Source of the DNA: Catonia carolina
Taxonomy: Eukaryota; Arthropoda; Insecta; Hemiptera; Achilidae
Direction: 5' to 3'
DNA length: 64,000 nucleotides
Assembly (NCBI GenBank): GCA_035578175.1
Contig: JAQMRL010000003.1
Span: 27,910,672 to 27,974,671 of the forward strand
Shown: positions 1 to 12,652 of the stretch, one piece after another
Position numbering within the stretch: position 1 is the stretch's first letter
How the letters are laid out: every line of letters starts with the position of its first letter
Program-made: the position numbers and the translations under genes
Notes under the pieces: model-generated
What the model was told of the DNA's origin: nothing
Seen by the model: only the letters and a program-made list of their open reading frames with translations
The model's database searches: none

Positions 1-3000
1 TCAAATCCTAGTAAAGGTAGACCTAAAACTAATAACTTACGTAAAGGCAAGCCAATTGCAGTGAGCGCTGGGTTACGCATGCGCATACTTGACTTCAACC
101 TGCATACCCGTCCGACCAACAGATGTACAGTCAGTGTGTTGTTAAAAATTGACAACACCCTTTGTATTTTGTAGGCATGCTTTTCCATTTTTGATTGCAT
201 ACACTGCACAATTGTAGTACATGCAAGACTATACTAATGCAGACACACGTTTGACCCAGCGCTCTCCTTACGAAAATCAGGCTATGGTTACTTTTACACG
301 GATTTAAATACCAGACAGTGAAATTCTAAGACGGAATCTCAATAATGTATTTATGAATTTTGTTAAAAAAAAAAATAAATCATTATTAAGCCTGTTTAAC
401 GAAAGAAATGTTGTTTTTCTCTTTAAAAACTCAATTAATATTGTGTAACAATAATCCTATGACAGTTTAAGGTTAGAGATTGTCTTCATTTAGACTTATC
501 CTAGAAAAGAATACAGAGATATTGCATCGTTTCAACATATCACTGTATAAGCTCACGTCAATTCCAACGTGATAAAAATACACTATTATTTTTCTGCATC
601 TTCTTTCTATATTTTTTTACTATTCGATTTTCTTATTTACTGTTTGACGCTGAAGAAAGTAAAGGAAAGAAATAAGGAAAGGATTTGTGTGTGGCTTGTA
701 TCCAAATTCACTTTTCTTATGAATGTTATTGTCATTTAGCAATAATACTCGTATAAGTGAATGACATCACTTAGATTGTACTACTAATTAGAACACAAAA
801 CACTCTGTTGGTTTGACCATAACACTAACTATATTAATTGCTCATCCAATGATTCCAACTCCTAATTAAGTGTCCACTAAAACTACGCAGTACCTTAATT
901 TTTTCCTCATTGTTTCCTTATAAATGTTTTTAATTATTCATGTTGTATTTATACAAATAATAAAATCTCAGTACCAGTATTTGATATAGATATTTTAAAA
1001 TTACAGAATTTCAGACACAATTTGACTGCAAAAAACAATTCGTCCCGAACCGTTTCAATTACTTGATCCATTCTTATTGAAATCATCATACACTACGGGT
1101 TAGACCAACTGGGTCTGTTCATTCATTAATCTCTTTCTCGATCGACCCACATCCCTTCTTTCTACTGGTTCATATTGCCACACTTTCAACAGCAAACAGA
1201 ATCATATAAATTGCGAGAGATGATCTATACAACTCTCCTTGTACTGCTTAATGGTACTAGTCAAAGATGTTACACTTAACTCTGTTTAATGTGTCATCGT
1301 GCTTCTGAAGATCTCTCAAAATACAAACCTCAAAAAATTCATCTTTGTTGCCTGAGTGTAAGCCGCTCTCTACTATTGACCCATACCTCACTACCGTATT
1401 TTAATACAATTTACAGCTGATACATAATTTTTAATTGCTTGTCTCTCCTACAATTATTGTTTCTTAAAGAGCTATTATGGCATCACAGAGCTAAACGTCT
1501 GTAGTTTTCATTGAACATTAAAATCTCAATCAAATAAAATATTCCATAAGTACCAAAAATGTTGAATATTCTCCTAACACACTACTTTGGAATGGACTGG
1601 TCACTCGTCCTGATGAGCCAACACTTTAACTTCACTGCTGAATTTTTTATTCCAAATTGTTCACTAGTCAGTTGCAACTAGTAAATAACCTTTTGTAGTC
1701 GATTTTCAGAAATTTCACCTCTTAGCCGGGAATTGAAATTATATTAAACATTACGTCGTTCATAATTATGAAAATGTACACTAAGTAGAGTTTCAGTAAT
1801 GTAGAAAGAATATTATTTTATGATTACATTTAAAAAGTTAATTTTTTTTAAACTGTGAAGAATTTTACAGTAATGTATGAACTATTTTATTGAAATAATT
1901 CTACTAGTTTTTATCTGATGATATTATTACACATTAATCGTGGAATTTCATACTTAAGTTGGTAAAAATACAATACTGAATTTAATACTCCCTGCGTTGC
2001 GAGTTTTTGTGCTTTTTATTCAAAAATTTTACGTTGTTTCGTATCCTACAGCAACTTTGTATTTTTTAATAACCAAGGGAATCGGGTTGGAATATTGTTA
2101 GTGGAACAATTTTATCAAGTTTTGAATACATTATTTTTATTGTGTTTTTCAGCCAATATTTGAAAAATCTGTTTTCGTTCACGAATGATTCACATTTATT
2201 TTCTATACCAATAAAACTAAAAAGGTTTCAATAAAAGATTTTAATTATTTAAGGCTTGAATATACCGTTGAGTCATCGTTAATTTATTATTTATAAAACA
2301 GGATATATTTTTTGTGTTTATTAACAGATTTTGTTTTATATTCGTTATTTATTTAATCTCAACAGTTTTTCACGCTTTAGTTTGATTAATAAAAGTGATA
2401 CTGTTGATGTACGCAGATTTTTAATTATTATCTTAGACTCAGATGTACCTTCTTCTCATTGATCAGATTTAATTTTTTTAATCATATTTTAGAAATATGC
2501 TTCCACAGGTTCAGTAACTCCTTAATCGAGTATTTTTCGCGGATGCACATGCAATGTTCCTACATGTCATGACACGATCATGACAATATTTGCTGATGAT
2601 ATTGTCAACAGCTACTAATCCGGCAGAAGTTTCGCATAATATTCAACCCATTTAAATATTTTTGATGACGTGTTTAAAAATCGGAAAAATAAAGTAAAGA
2701 ATAATCTTCCCAGATAACCTTTACGTTTCACGAAACGATTTCCTCCCGTCATAATCAATAACGTTCAGATTACATGATGACGACATGGCGCACGCATTAC
2801 AAAAACACGAAAGAATAGAAAGCGCGCTTTTATTGACTAAAAAGGTTTTTGATTTGATATTGGACCCTATTCAAAGTTATCTGTAAGTAATTAAAAACGA
2901 GGATACAAGACAGTTATAAGACCAGTTTGAACGTAACGGAGTATATTTAGGTGAAGGGGGTCTGCTAAATTGTCAAGAGGCGTTTAAGACAAAATACTAC

Positions 3001-3416
3001 GCACAATATCACAATGTCCTTACTACATTACCATTAACATACCACACAAACACTTCCTTCTACATAAAGCCACTGATATAGTAAAACGCCTCCTTAATAA
3101 TTAATTCAAATTTCAAACGCAGGAAAATTTGTAAATAGGCCTACAGTATATACATTCGTGATGCATACGAAAAAATTCGCGGGGAAAGTTCAAGTGCCGA
3201 TGGCCAAGAGACCTTCTCCAAAATAACTAGTCTGGGTGCTATATAATAATAACGCTATATAATAACTAGTCTATCGGTGACAGAACCAACAAGTTTATCC
3301 AAGTAAATAATTTAAATATTTAATAATTTTTATAAAAATTGTTAATTATTTTTAAAATATACATAAAATTTACATTTTTTTGTTTTACATCTGACTGTTC
3401 TGAAATTTTGCTAATG
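1..3416. other. A+T-rich non-coding DNA, no gene recognised
   Basis: I see no long open frame and no convincing exon on either strand. The first ~300 bases are less A+T-rich than the rest but match nothing I know. A short imperfect duplication (ctatataataa... followed by actagtct) sits near 3230-3275. Probably intronic or intergenic. Confidence 0.5.
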
Positions 3417-3520
3417 CAGACAGTGGATAACGATGATGATGAAAATGAGTGATGAAAAAATGCCAGACCTGACCGGGAATCAAACCCTGGACCCCGGTGT
3501 AGAAGCCAGTTGCGTTCAGA
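3417..3520 (-). repeat. tRNA-derived SINE remnant
   Basis: Read on the minus strand, this carries a tRNA-like B box (ggtttgattcccggtcagg) followed by a conserved 'tctggca...tttttcatc' body, the same order as the better SINE copies at 12662 and 23633. The 5' A-box region is degraded. The tail toward lower coordinates is a short gat/gaa-rich run. It lies directly upstream of an RTE-like remnant. No target-site duplication was found. Confidence 0.65.
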
Positions 3521-3529
3521 TTAAATAAC

Positions 3530-4070
3530 TAAAGTAAATTTACTAAATAAAGTAAAAAAACTCTAGCCCAACTAAGAACTCAAAGCACAACCGAAAAGCT
3601 GGAGAGAATAGAACGAAGGATACTAAGGACAAATGTCAAAAAGAAAAAATAGTAGACAACACGTCCAGATTACTCCCAAACAATGACCTACACGAAATTA
3701 CGGAACCATTCAACAACATACTAAGAAAAAAAAAGATAGCATTTTGCGCGTACTTAAAAAGGACGGATGACAGATTTTCCAAGCGAATCTTAAGATTGGA
3801 GAAAAAAATTCAAGAACTCTAACAACTCACTGAAGGAAATTAAATAAGATCTCCAAGAATTAATTAATCACTGAACAACAAATCATGAATAGAGAACAAC
3901 AAATAATTAACAAAGAATACTGCAGATTAAACTCCACCAAGAGTAAACACACCCAACTAACAAACAGCAGAAGAATTAAGAAGACGGAGATCCGAGAGAA
4001 TGTTAAAATACCATAAAATGAAGAAACTGAAAAAAAGGAAAAAGACTAAGTGATTACATAGTATGATCCA
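3530..4070 (+). pseudogene. RTE-like non-LTR retrotransposon, C-terminal remnant
   Basis: Broken plus-strand reading frames resemble the region after the reverse-transcriptase core of RTE-like elements. A 'kLErIErrILr'-like stretch comes at about 3600-3640, then 'LHEITEPFNNILRKKKIAFC' at about 3680-3750, then a Lys/Arg-rich end ('RRRSERM...KK', about 3970-4050). The frame is interrupted by several stops and at least one frameshift, and the reverse-transcriptase and endonuclease parts are absent. Other remnants of the same broad type lie at 55840 and 60760. The clade is inferred from residue pattern only. Confidence 0.6.
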
Positions 4071-5574
4071 TTGTTGGTCCTAACCTAGCAAGAAAAAGGA
4101 TAAATATGTACTCTGAACTGATGTGTGAACTTAATTGTTTAACTTAATGTGGTTGTGGATGCAAGACGATTTTCAGATGTTTAATTACAAGCTTTTCGAT
4201 TTTCGAGTCGGATGAAATCCAATTTTACCTTTGTTAGTAACTGGAAAATTACTAATTTTGGAGTCGGAAAAGGACAGGGAGCCTAATCCACATTGTTTTT
4301 GATGATTTAATTACTTGGTAACTCCCTCTAATTCTTAAAAGATCCTCTAAATCCTACGTTTTTACTTACTGAGCACTCCGGTTATAATTAATCCGAGACT
4401 TTGAAGGGCAACTACATCTAACAAAAAAAATACTAAAGTGAAATATTTTGATGGACTAAAGGTGTTTAAAACCTGATGTAGAAATCTGGGTATCTCTATT
4501 CCTACCACTCTCTTCTATAAGGACTACTTATGGGAGTTTTTTGTATGTAATAAAAGTAAATTTGAAAGAGACTAAATTATAATATGAAACTGAATAAATT
4601 TAAATAGGATAATTGATTTACAGGCTTAGAGTCTTGCAATTTGAAATTTTAATTTTATGTAAATACCTTTATTATAAATTATACAATAAAGTTTCATATA
4701 ATTTTATTTCCTGATGTACATTTCGTAACAAAATGAAACGCTCTGTTTATTTATATTTTTATTTTCAACACTTTCGAATTTTTAGATAAAGGAAGAGAGA
4801 ATTGTACGTTGGATCAGTTTTGCTAATGGGAATGCAAATCATCATTTTCAAAATTCTAAGTGTGCATGAACGAGCAACTGTTCTCTCTCACATCCAGTCT
4901 TTCTCATTCTCATTTTACTTCCATCCTATTCTGTCGTACAAGTAAACTTCTTAATGTCTTTTTACCTCTAACTTTAACAATTTTGTTTCTTTATCTTTGA
5001 AAAAGATAAAAGGAAAATTTCGCGTACCTTTTAGATTAAACCTTTTTGTTTCTTTCATCAAAAATTAATTTTCAATTCAAGTATTACACAATTTTGTTCG
5101 TAAATGTTGCTCTTTATGTTATGAAAAAATCTAATTTTGTATTTCAATGATAATATTTATAATTTAGATCGTGTTAGACAATATAAATTAGCAGGTAAAA
5201 ATTCCATTAATATTTCATTACAGAATGAATATTTATTTGGGCTCCACTTGAGAAATTTATATTGAATCAACTGATATATATTTATGAAAATAATTTCCCA
5301 ACTAACTTAAATACCCTTGTGAGTATGGTCTTCTTCTTCTTCTCCTTCTTTTTACGGCATAGGCCATCCAACATGTTCCGCCATCAAAAGATTAATTTTT
5401 CACTAGAGAGTGTAATATTTCTGTGAATCCTTAGTTTAACTAATTTTTAGATAAGAGAATACTAGTCTGCAACAAAAATAATAAGTATTAATACTCAACT
5501 TTCATAAGATATGCTGATGTTATATTTAAATATGTATACGTGTTACGATGTTAGTAATAACAAATCCTTCAATG
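4071..5574. other. A+T-rich non-coding DNA
   Basis: No exon or RNA gene recognised. A (ctt)n run at about 5331-5350 followed by 'ttacggcataggcc' could be the minus-strand 3' tail of a short retroelement, but I could not find a duplication to prove it. Confidence 0.45.
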
Positions 5575-5712
5575 ACAGAGTGACTTTTTAGTCCTGTTAC
5601 CCAATTGTTAATGTCTGGAAATTTTTTCTAAGAACGGGAAATTTTATATTGTGACACGAAGTTGGCAGTCCTACTCAATTGGTATAGATACCGCAGTGTG
5701 AGTTGATTCTTT

Positions 5713-5898
5713 TTGAGCTGTGTAAAATTTTGTGCCGTTTCCGGTCGTGTTACGAACAGAATGTATTTTACCCTAGAACAACGGGTTTTCATTCTTGAAC
5801 AATATTTTGCTACGAAATCTTACACGAGTGTAAAAGAATCATTTAAAATTAAATTTGTTGGTGTTCTTCACCAGAAACAATTTCAATTTCTAGGCTAA
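5713..5898 (+). pseudogene. Transposase N-terminus, left arm of the snap-back element
   Basis: A 61-codon open frame. From the second methionine it reads 'YFTLEQRVFILEQYFATKSY', the typical first helices of the DUF4817-like helix-turn-helix found at the N-terminus of mariner/IS630-related insect transposases. After about residue 45 the match is lost and the frame stops at the junction with the central spacer. There is no DDE catalytic domain. The family placement rests on memory of the motif, not on a search. Confidence 0.65.
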
Positions 5899-6156
5899 CA
5901 AACCGATTTTGAGAAACGATAGTGTTTTCACATTCTCTAAAACGTCATCTGTCAAAAGAGTTGTTAAACCACAACGTTTTCTGTCGCAAACACTACCTGT
6001 CTCTCGAATTCTGTTTGTTAGCCTAGAAATTGATATTTTTTCTAGTGGAGGAACACTAACAAGTTTAATTTGAAATGATTATTTTTCACTCGCTGACGAA
6101 TTCTTAGCAAAATATTGTTCAAAAATGAAAACCCGTTGTTCTGGGGTAAAAGTCAT
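5890..6156 (-). pseudogene. Transposase N-terminus, right arm of the snap-back element
   Basis: On the minus strand from 6156 the frame begins 'MTFTPEQRVFIFEQYFA', parallel to the left arm. It has one in-frame stop (TAA) about 25 codons in. It then continues with the second helix-turn-helix and linker signature 'LTNRIRETGSVCDRKR' and 'LTDDVLENV', characteristic of DUF4817 / Tc1-mariner-like DNA-binding regions. The frame ends where it meets the left arm. The protein is about 85 residues of a family usually over 300, so it is only a DNA-binding fragment. Confidence 0.7.
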
Positions 6157-6343
6157 TCTGCTCGTAACACAACCGGAAACGGCACAAAATTTTACACAGC
6201 TCAAGGCGAATCAACTCACACTGCCGTATCTTTGCCGGTTGAGTAGGGCTACCAACTTCGTGTCACAAAACAAAATTTCCCTTTCTTAGAAAAAAATTAG
6301 CAGACATTAATATTTGGGTAACAGGACCAGAAAATCATTCTGT

Positions 6344-8551
6344 ATTCTATAAATAAATGATAGTATGGATTTATATTCTAAAAACTTCGCTAGCAAAATA
6401 TTATATCAACTTATTACTTCCCATTATGGAATGATTTAAGAATCACCATAGCAACAGAGTCCTGATTTTAAATAATGTTATTAGTTTATCAATCAAATAA
6501 TTATCTTTCAAAATTTAAACAATACACTTCTCAATATTTAAAATAATATAAAAATAAATAAATTAGATAAGAAGTTATTTAACAAAACACTCTTCACTTA
6601 CATGTTGTCTTATCATACGATTGTAATGTATTGTTATAAAATTTCATTTAAAATTAGATACTCTCAGGAGTTGTAGAGGCCTGTATTCTAGAGCCTATTT
6701 TAGAATCTTTTTTCCCCTAATTTTTGAAGATGCTCCATCCATTTTTATTGCGATAACTGATTATTTTTATTTACACAGATTGTATTTTGAATTCTCGCCT
6801 CAATTTCGAAGTTTGTCCTCTTTCATACAACCCTCGACGCATCTTGAAAAAAGCATCTCAAATTTCTGTTTCCTTATGCTTTTAAGAGTCCAAGTCTTGC
6901 TGCCTTACAAAAGAGTTGAAACTGTCGTAACATCTTATCAACATGTGATCTTATGCTGTTTAGTCTACCGCTGTGCCAGACATTACTGTGATCTGTTGAC
7001 CTATAAGTGCCTTGAACTCCATGATTTTGTTTATAGTAGTAACACTATAATGGGTAAAATAACCACCCGGCCGTCTTGTCCGCAATTAAAACGTATTCTT
7101 ACATTCCTTATAGAGACATATTGACTAGATACACTATACTTACATTGTATTATCGCTAACACCGCTTGGTATGAACGAAATGACAATTTACACAACCATC
7201 AAATTTCCTACGTGAATTCCTTAGTATGTAAATTATTTCACAGAAGAACTGAAATAAAAATTTAACCTTTTACAATACTGTGTGGGTTATACAGTGTTCA
7301 TTAAACTGTGTATATAAATCCGTATAAATTCAATATACTGTATTAGGACTGCAATGCTTTTTAAATATTGTATTTGGTACATTACAATTTTATAAATGAA
7401 GCTTTTCCGTATAAAGAACTGGATAAACGGAAAAGTACTGTGCTTATTACAAAGTTAAACTTGTAAGAAACATAGCAGAATAGTTTTAAATTCAAGTTAT
7501 TATAAGTCAGTAATTATGAAATCGCAGACAATTGAGAGGAAGGTGAGCAATCAGTTGACAAACACGAGGATTACGATTCGTAAAAGTTACATTTACTAGT
7601 AAGTTTCAAAATAATGTTATCGATAAAACTCGGCAGCACTAATATATGGAAAGTCCCACATAAACATTGGAATAAAATGTAATAAGATATAGAAATAAAT
7701 GAATAAAGCGGTAACACAGTTTAAGAAAACGAAATTTGAGGTTATTGAATAGCTGTTGAACTTGATGAAAAAGAACAGAAGCTTTGCTGATGCGTTTTCC
7801 TTGAATATTTCTTACGAAGTAAAATAAGTAGAACGGTGAAATACGAGGTGCGACTCGTATTTTCTTTGTAAAGCTCTTAGACTAAAAGTATTGACTTTAT
7901 TTGCTGTAGGTAGTTCTATAAAATCAAAAATGTACACCTATGTACTATTTGTAATCAAAGCTGAAACTGAAAGTTTCGAATGGGTTAGACTAAAGACCTA
8001 TTTACCAAAATTGAAATTTTGTATAAATTTTACATTTTTGTACCGAATGTTACAAACGGTGAAAATTATCTTATATGTTTTTTTCATGATCAAATCTATA
8101 TAACATGTCATGAGATAATTTATATGGCATATTATGTAATTTGATTCTAATATCGCGTGTGGAAAATCAGTTGTCGAATCTAATACCAAAACACAATAAA
8201 GTACTATTGTTTCTAAACGTAAAAAACATTTTGATAATATCAAAAATATTATTTTTATTTTTGTCTATTTACAACTAGATATCTGTAATTTTCTTGATTG
8301 AATGTATTTGTTGGAGACGAACTTTAGTCACAATCCCTTTATTGCTAAGTTTCAATAAGACAAAGATTTCTCAAACGTGATGACGTTATTTCACTCATAT
8401 TGTCGGATTGTCTAAAATAAACCATGAAAACATCACATTTTGAATGTGTAGATTTGATGTTGTTTCGTGTTTTAGCTTGTAAACTAAAGAATTTTGTGAT
8501 TTTAGAACAGAATTTTTCATCTTCCTCGTAAGGAGCATTATGTTGGTTAAA
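6344..8551. other. A+T-rich non-coding DNA
   Basis: No gene recognised. The 114-codon open frame at 6780-7124 has no recognisable domain, no splice context and a composition typical of chance frames in this window. Confidence 0.5.
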
Positions 8552-9001
8552 GTTTTTTTTTCATAAGTCTCTTAACTGGTTTGATGCAGGTCTCCAAGCT
8601 GTTCTATCCTGCGCAAGTCGTTTTATATCTACATACCTGTAACACCCTACAACTTTTGTAATTTGCTTTATATATTCTAACCTTTGCCTTCCCCTACAAT
8701 TCACTTCCTCAATATTACCCTCCATTATTGAAAGACCAATATCTCGATGTCTTAAGATATGCCCACTAGCCTATAGCTTCATCTGGTAAGATGCTTCCAT
8801 AGCATATACTTCGTTTTTCATCCACTCACCTAATAACCTCTAAATTACTTATTTTGTCAACCCACCTAATCTTTAACATTTTCCTGTAACACGACATTTC
8901 AAAAGCTTCTATCCTCTTCCTTTCAACAGCCCCTATCCATAAGTACAGGATAAACTTAATAAGTTTATCCTGTATAAGTTTATACAGAATAAACTTAACA
9001 A
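8552..9001 (-). pseudogene. Non-LTR retrotransposon C-terminal remnant
   Basis: Read on the minus strand from about 9000 to 8552, the sequence encodes 'IGAVERKRIEAFEMSCYRKM' and, after frameshifts, the terminal region 'RQRLEYIKQIT...GCYRYVDIKRLAQDRTAW' and the final 'SNQ..RD', followed by an A-rich tail (the t-run near 8552). This is the conserved C-terminus, after the catalytic core, of endonuclease-reverse-transcriptase elements common in insects. The same family appears on the plus strand at 33385-33990 with near-identical wording. No reverse-transcriptase core is present, so this is a 5'-truncated, decayed copy. Confidence 0.75.
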
Positions 9002-10165
9002 TACGCAGTAACGCTTGCTTATTCCAAACGTAATTGTTAAGCACTACGCGTTTAGCTCACTCAAACACAGACAAATCGAGACTGACTCGACCGTAAACAA
9101 ACTGGCTGATTATATAAATGGGCTGATGGAGAGTTCGTAAAAAGACAGAGATTTCCGATGTAATAATTTAATACAAAATCCTGCTGATGGCTTATGGATA
9201 AATCTTAACAACTGTAAACAAATTAGAATTGAATAGAAGGTGTTACAAAAAAGCCCAATTATCTAAATATGAACCCGGCTCTCGCAATACCTGTAAAACA
9301 ATAGCTACCTTTACTATAAAAGACATTTATTATTACACATAATATTGTAATTATGTCCAACCAAACATACTAACTAGCTATTTCTTAGAAAACACTGTTT
9401 ATTACTCGTATTATTTACGTTAACATTTTTGATTTCTCGGTCATCCTCGAAAATTCTCGTACCCACATTCCCTTTAGATATTGTCCCAATACATTCGACT
9501 ACGTAACAAATTTCATAGAAACCCAAAAGATCTTGTTCAAAATTTATCAATGAGGCAGTTTCCGAAGTTACGACAACTTCGGAAATCATGAAGTAGAGAC
9601 CTTTGAAATAAACAGCTTCAACCACAGCCTACTAACTTATTTTCCTATCTATTCTTATTTCATGAAAATAAAATATATAATTTTAATCACGTAAGTATAA
9701 ACTTATGTGTCTAGGGATTATTTCAATGGGAACCTCTTCTCACACAAAGTCGAGCAAAAGTAAGCAAATATCGAGGTTGTGCTCATGTACTATAATGCTT
9801 TTCACAGTTGATGAGTTCTGCTGTTCCACGCGTTTAGACCAATCAGAACGTTTTCCAGCGTTGTCAGATTGTACGAATGTTTCAGCCTGATTAATATTAC
9901 GCACGCTTGCGTATAAGAGCCGCAATAGTTCACTCGTGTCTTGCATTTCGTACTGAACACATCGATTGTAGAGCACGTTATCATGCAATACTTTATAAAA
10001 CAATCAGCTGGTTGTATGTTCATAAGTATAATTATTGTTATTGAAAGACCAAAAAAAAAAAAGGCTGATAAAGTACATAACAGAGCTACAAGAGCAAGTA
10101 TTGGCAACGTTGCTGGCAAGTCATTGGCTAGCTATGAAGTAGGTAGGGGGCAATGTGTACGTTCA
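9002..10165. other. Non-coding DNA, no gene recognised
   Basis: Three overlapping frames of 61-105 codons occur at 9705-10189 on both strands, the pattern expected by chance in a less A+T-rich patch. The patch at 9700-9990 contains a TATA-like 'gtataagag' at about 9912, which could belong to an old LTR or promoter. I found no second LTR. Confidence 0.4.
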
Positions 10166-10319
10166 GAGCTCATCAGCCCTAAAAAGTAGTATAGACAAAT
10201 AATCTACATTACTTCACGTACTTTTGATTATATTTATGACTAGAGCTCATCAGCCCTGAAAAAATAGTAGAGACAAATAATCTACATTGCTTCATATACT
10301 TTTGATTACATTTACGATT
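10166..10319. repeat. Tandem duplication, 77-bp unit, two copies
   Basis: The unit starting 'gagctcatcagccct' at 10166 is repeated from 10243 with a few substitutions. Both units contain 'gacaaataatctacatt' and 'cttttgatta'. The period is 77 bp by position of the shared start. It contains no coding frame. Confidence 0.85.
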
Positions 10320-11064
10320 AGCTCAATTTTTTAGCTAAGTAACTGAAATGGAATATAATACAAGGAGAGGGTAACTATTTTAATTTCACACGCCTCATAC
10401 AGTTTGAATTTGATTAAAAATATTAATGCACTTCCTAAAATTTATATCCGGAAACTTGTGAGAAATAAAATAGAGGGTTTTCTAACCTGTTACATTTTCA
10501 AAGCTAAAAAGAGAGAGCAGGTTTTTAATAATTCAACCTATTTAAGTATTAGTCTAATTTAGTATTCTTTTATATCTAGATTTAACATGCATACGAACGC
10601 AGCCCACACACTAATACATACACATAACACGTATTGAATTACACATACTTTCCCTTTCCAATCGCGCCAGTAACTTATCCTATAGGTTTGGACACGGGTG
10701 CGCTGGTCGGTATTCTCTGTTCCATTATCTAGGATTATGGGGAGTTCTGCTGAATTCCGATGCGAATACCGAATAATTTACTCTGTGATGAATCAACTGC
10801 CTTTCCGTTTGGCTCTCCACTCGTTTCACTCAGCAGCTATCGACCGATTTACCTACAGTCCAACCAAACATACTTTCAACTAGAACTGGATAAAAATTCA
10901 TGAACGATTTTTCAAAAGCTTTGATTAATATTTAAATATTTTATTAACAAACACACAAACTGTCCGTTTCATAAAAACGAATCTACAACCTTAAATATTA
11001 ATTTGTATTCACAATACTCGTTCCAAAATTTTTAGTTTAATTAAACTGTTATGAATAATTTCAG
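10320..11064. other. Non-coding DNA
   Basis: No recognisable gene or repeat. A less A+T-rich patch at about 10640-10870 has a 61-codon frame with no recognisable domain. Confidence 0.45.
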
Positions 11065-11263
11065 TGTGTTTTTATTTATTATTATTATTTCTTGTTAGAT
11101 CCTACTAGGGATGCATTTCTCTTAGTTCCAGCCAGTTTCCGGATGGCCCATGCTGCCTTCATTTTTTCTGCATGTGATCTTTTCCGCTCCTCCGTCCAGG
11201 CTGTTCCCGTTCTCCTCGGCCCTCCCAAGCACTTCAGATTCTCATGTGTTTTTATTTATTATT
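11065..11263 (-). mobile_element. 5'-truncated non-LTR retrotransposon tail with TSD
   Basis: An insert of about 165 bp lies between two copies of 'tgtgtttttatttatta' (11065-11081 and 11245-11261). On the minus strand it reads as a coding tail, 'LGGPRRTGTAWTEERKRSHA' then 'EKMKAAWAIRKLAGTKRN', followed by an A/T-rich (aat)n tail near 11084-11090. The basic 'ERM..AWA.RK' ending is common at the C-terminus of RTE-like endonuclease-reverse-transcriptase proteins. Duplication plus 3' tail support target-primed reverse transcription. The tail overlaps the duplication, so its exact length is uncertain by a few bases. Confidence 0.7.
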
Positions 11264-12652
11264 TTTATATTCTGTAAAATGTAAACTGGTGTGTTTAATC
11301 GCATATAATGTCTGTGACATTTATTAAGGGTTGTTTTGAAATCTGGTATTAGTAAATAACAAAACGTCTTATAAAAGTTATAAAATAATTTATTGTTAAA
11401 ATTATTGCTTACATTAATTATTTAACTTATAGCAACTAAAAAATTAAAATATACTACGTACCTTAATAACAGACCAAATTTATTATATATTTTTTTTTAA
11501 ATTAACTAATAAATAAAATAAATTTAACTAAAATATGATCAAATAACTAATTTGTACTTACAAAACAATTGTACATTACGTCCGTTACAATAAACTGCTT
11601 CAATACACAACGTTTTACATACAAAATAGTTTTGACAACTCACTTCATTTATCACTAAGAATGCTTCCACACTAATGCAACGCAATTCAAACAACCGATT
11701 TAACCAACTAGTTGTACTCGTCTGACTCATAAGGTTTTCGTAGAAGCATTTACACCTGCGCGATGTGCCAGGTCAACCAACTGGGCTAATGCAACGAGTT
11801 GGACACGTCCGGGCATGCCGGTCCCAAGTCAACCAGTTTCATATTACCTTAGGCATTTTTAGAAATTTTTGTTACACAAATACACTTCCTCAAGCAGGTA
11901 TCCATTTTTATTTTTGAAGAAGTCACCAAATCAAGCAGTTCTAAGAAGGTTATTGGACTCATCCTGTACATAGCTTTAAATATAACTGGATCTCGTACTT
12001 CCTTTGCAGCCACAAACAGTCAACGTTTAAAATTGTTTACAAAATATGAATGCAAGCAATGACGTCTTTTCTTATTTCTTATTATGTATCACCACAAAAT
12101 TTAAATGTCGTCGTTTTCTTCTGAAGATTCCTTTGCAACCGTAACTATTTTTTTTATAGGTAGATTCTGTTGGTTTGATGTAAAAACGGTTGCATATATC
12201 TCATCGCATGCGTTGCTTTAGTGTGAAAGTTGCCTAAGCTCTCAAATGGCAACCAACACTGACTAACAAAAGGGTAACAGCCTTGTGTAAAAGCAATCAT
12301 ACATATTTCTAGAAGGATAAACAACATAAAGTCCGGATATATAAATACACAATCGAATAATCTAGATAAATAAAGAATAATAATAATAATAAATGTATAA
12401 ATAAATTAATAGAGAAAATGAAAATAATTAAAATTGGTAGCTAATAACAGAAATCATCAGTATTCAATATCATCAAAGCAACATTTAATATTTTGATGTA
12501 ATAATAAATTTATATAAAAATAAAATAATAAAATAAAAAAATAATATAATATAATAATAAAATATTATAATTGATATAACTAATATATTGAATATTGATG
12601 ATAAATTGATATTTGGGAGAAATATTAAAGTCCGTAAAAATGTAGATAGATG
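11264..12652. other. A+T-rich non-coding DNA
   Basis: No gene recognised. A short G+C-rich patch at 11755-11850 is unexplained. The stretch 12480-12600 is low-complexity ata/aat sequence. Confidence 0.5.

Larger units (their letters stand above)
5575..6343. mobile_element. Snap-back (inverted) copy of a helix-turn-helix DNA transposon
   Basis: The two halves are inverted copies of each other. The left arm (5575 to about 5900) and right arm (about 5990 to 6343) share the outer end 'tcctgttaccca', the run 'gacacgaagttgg', and the start of a transposase-like open frame. The right arm continues about 100 bases further into the transposase than the left, so that unique segment forms the spacer. 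Both arms keep matching outer ends, so this looks like two 5' ends of one element joined head to head with loss of the catalytic part. It cannot encode an active transposase. No clear target duplication was seen. Confidence 0.75.

Noticed and set aside
6780..7124. 114-codon open frame
   Set aside because: No recognisable motif and no supporting signals; the length is within chance for this window.
9700..9990. Possible LTR or promoter with TATA-like word
   Set aside because: No matching second LTR, no TG...CA ends and no target duplication found.
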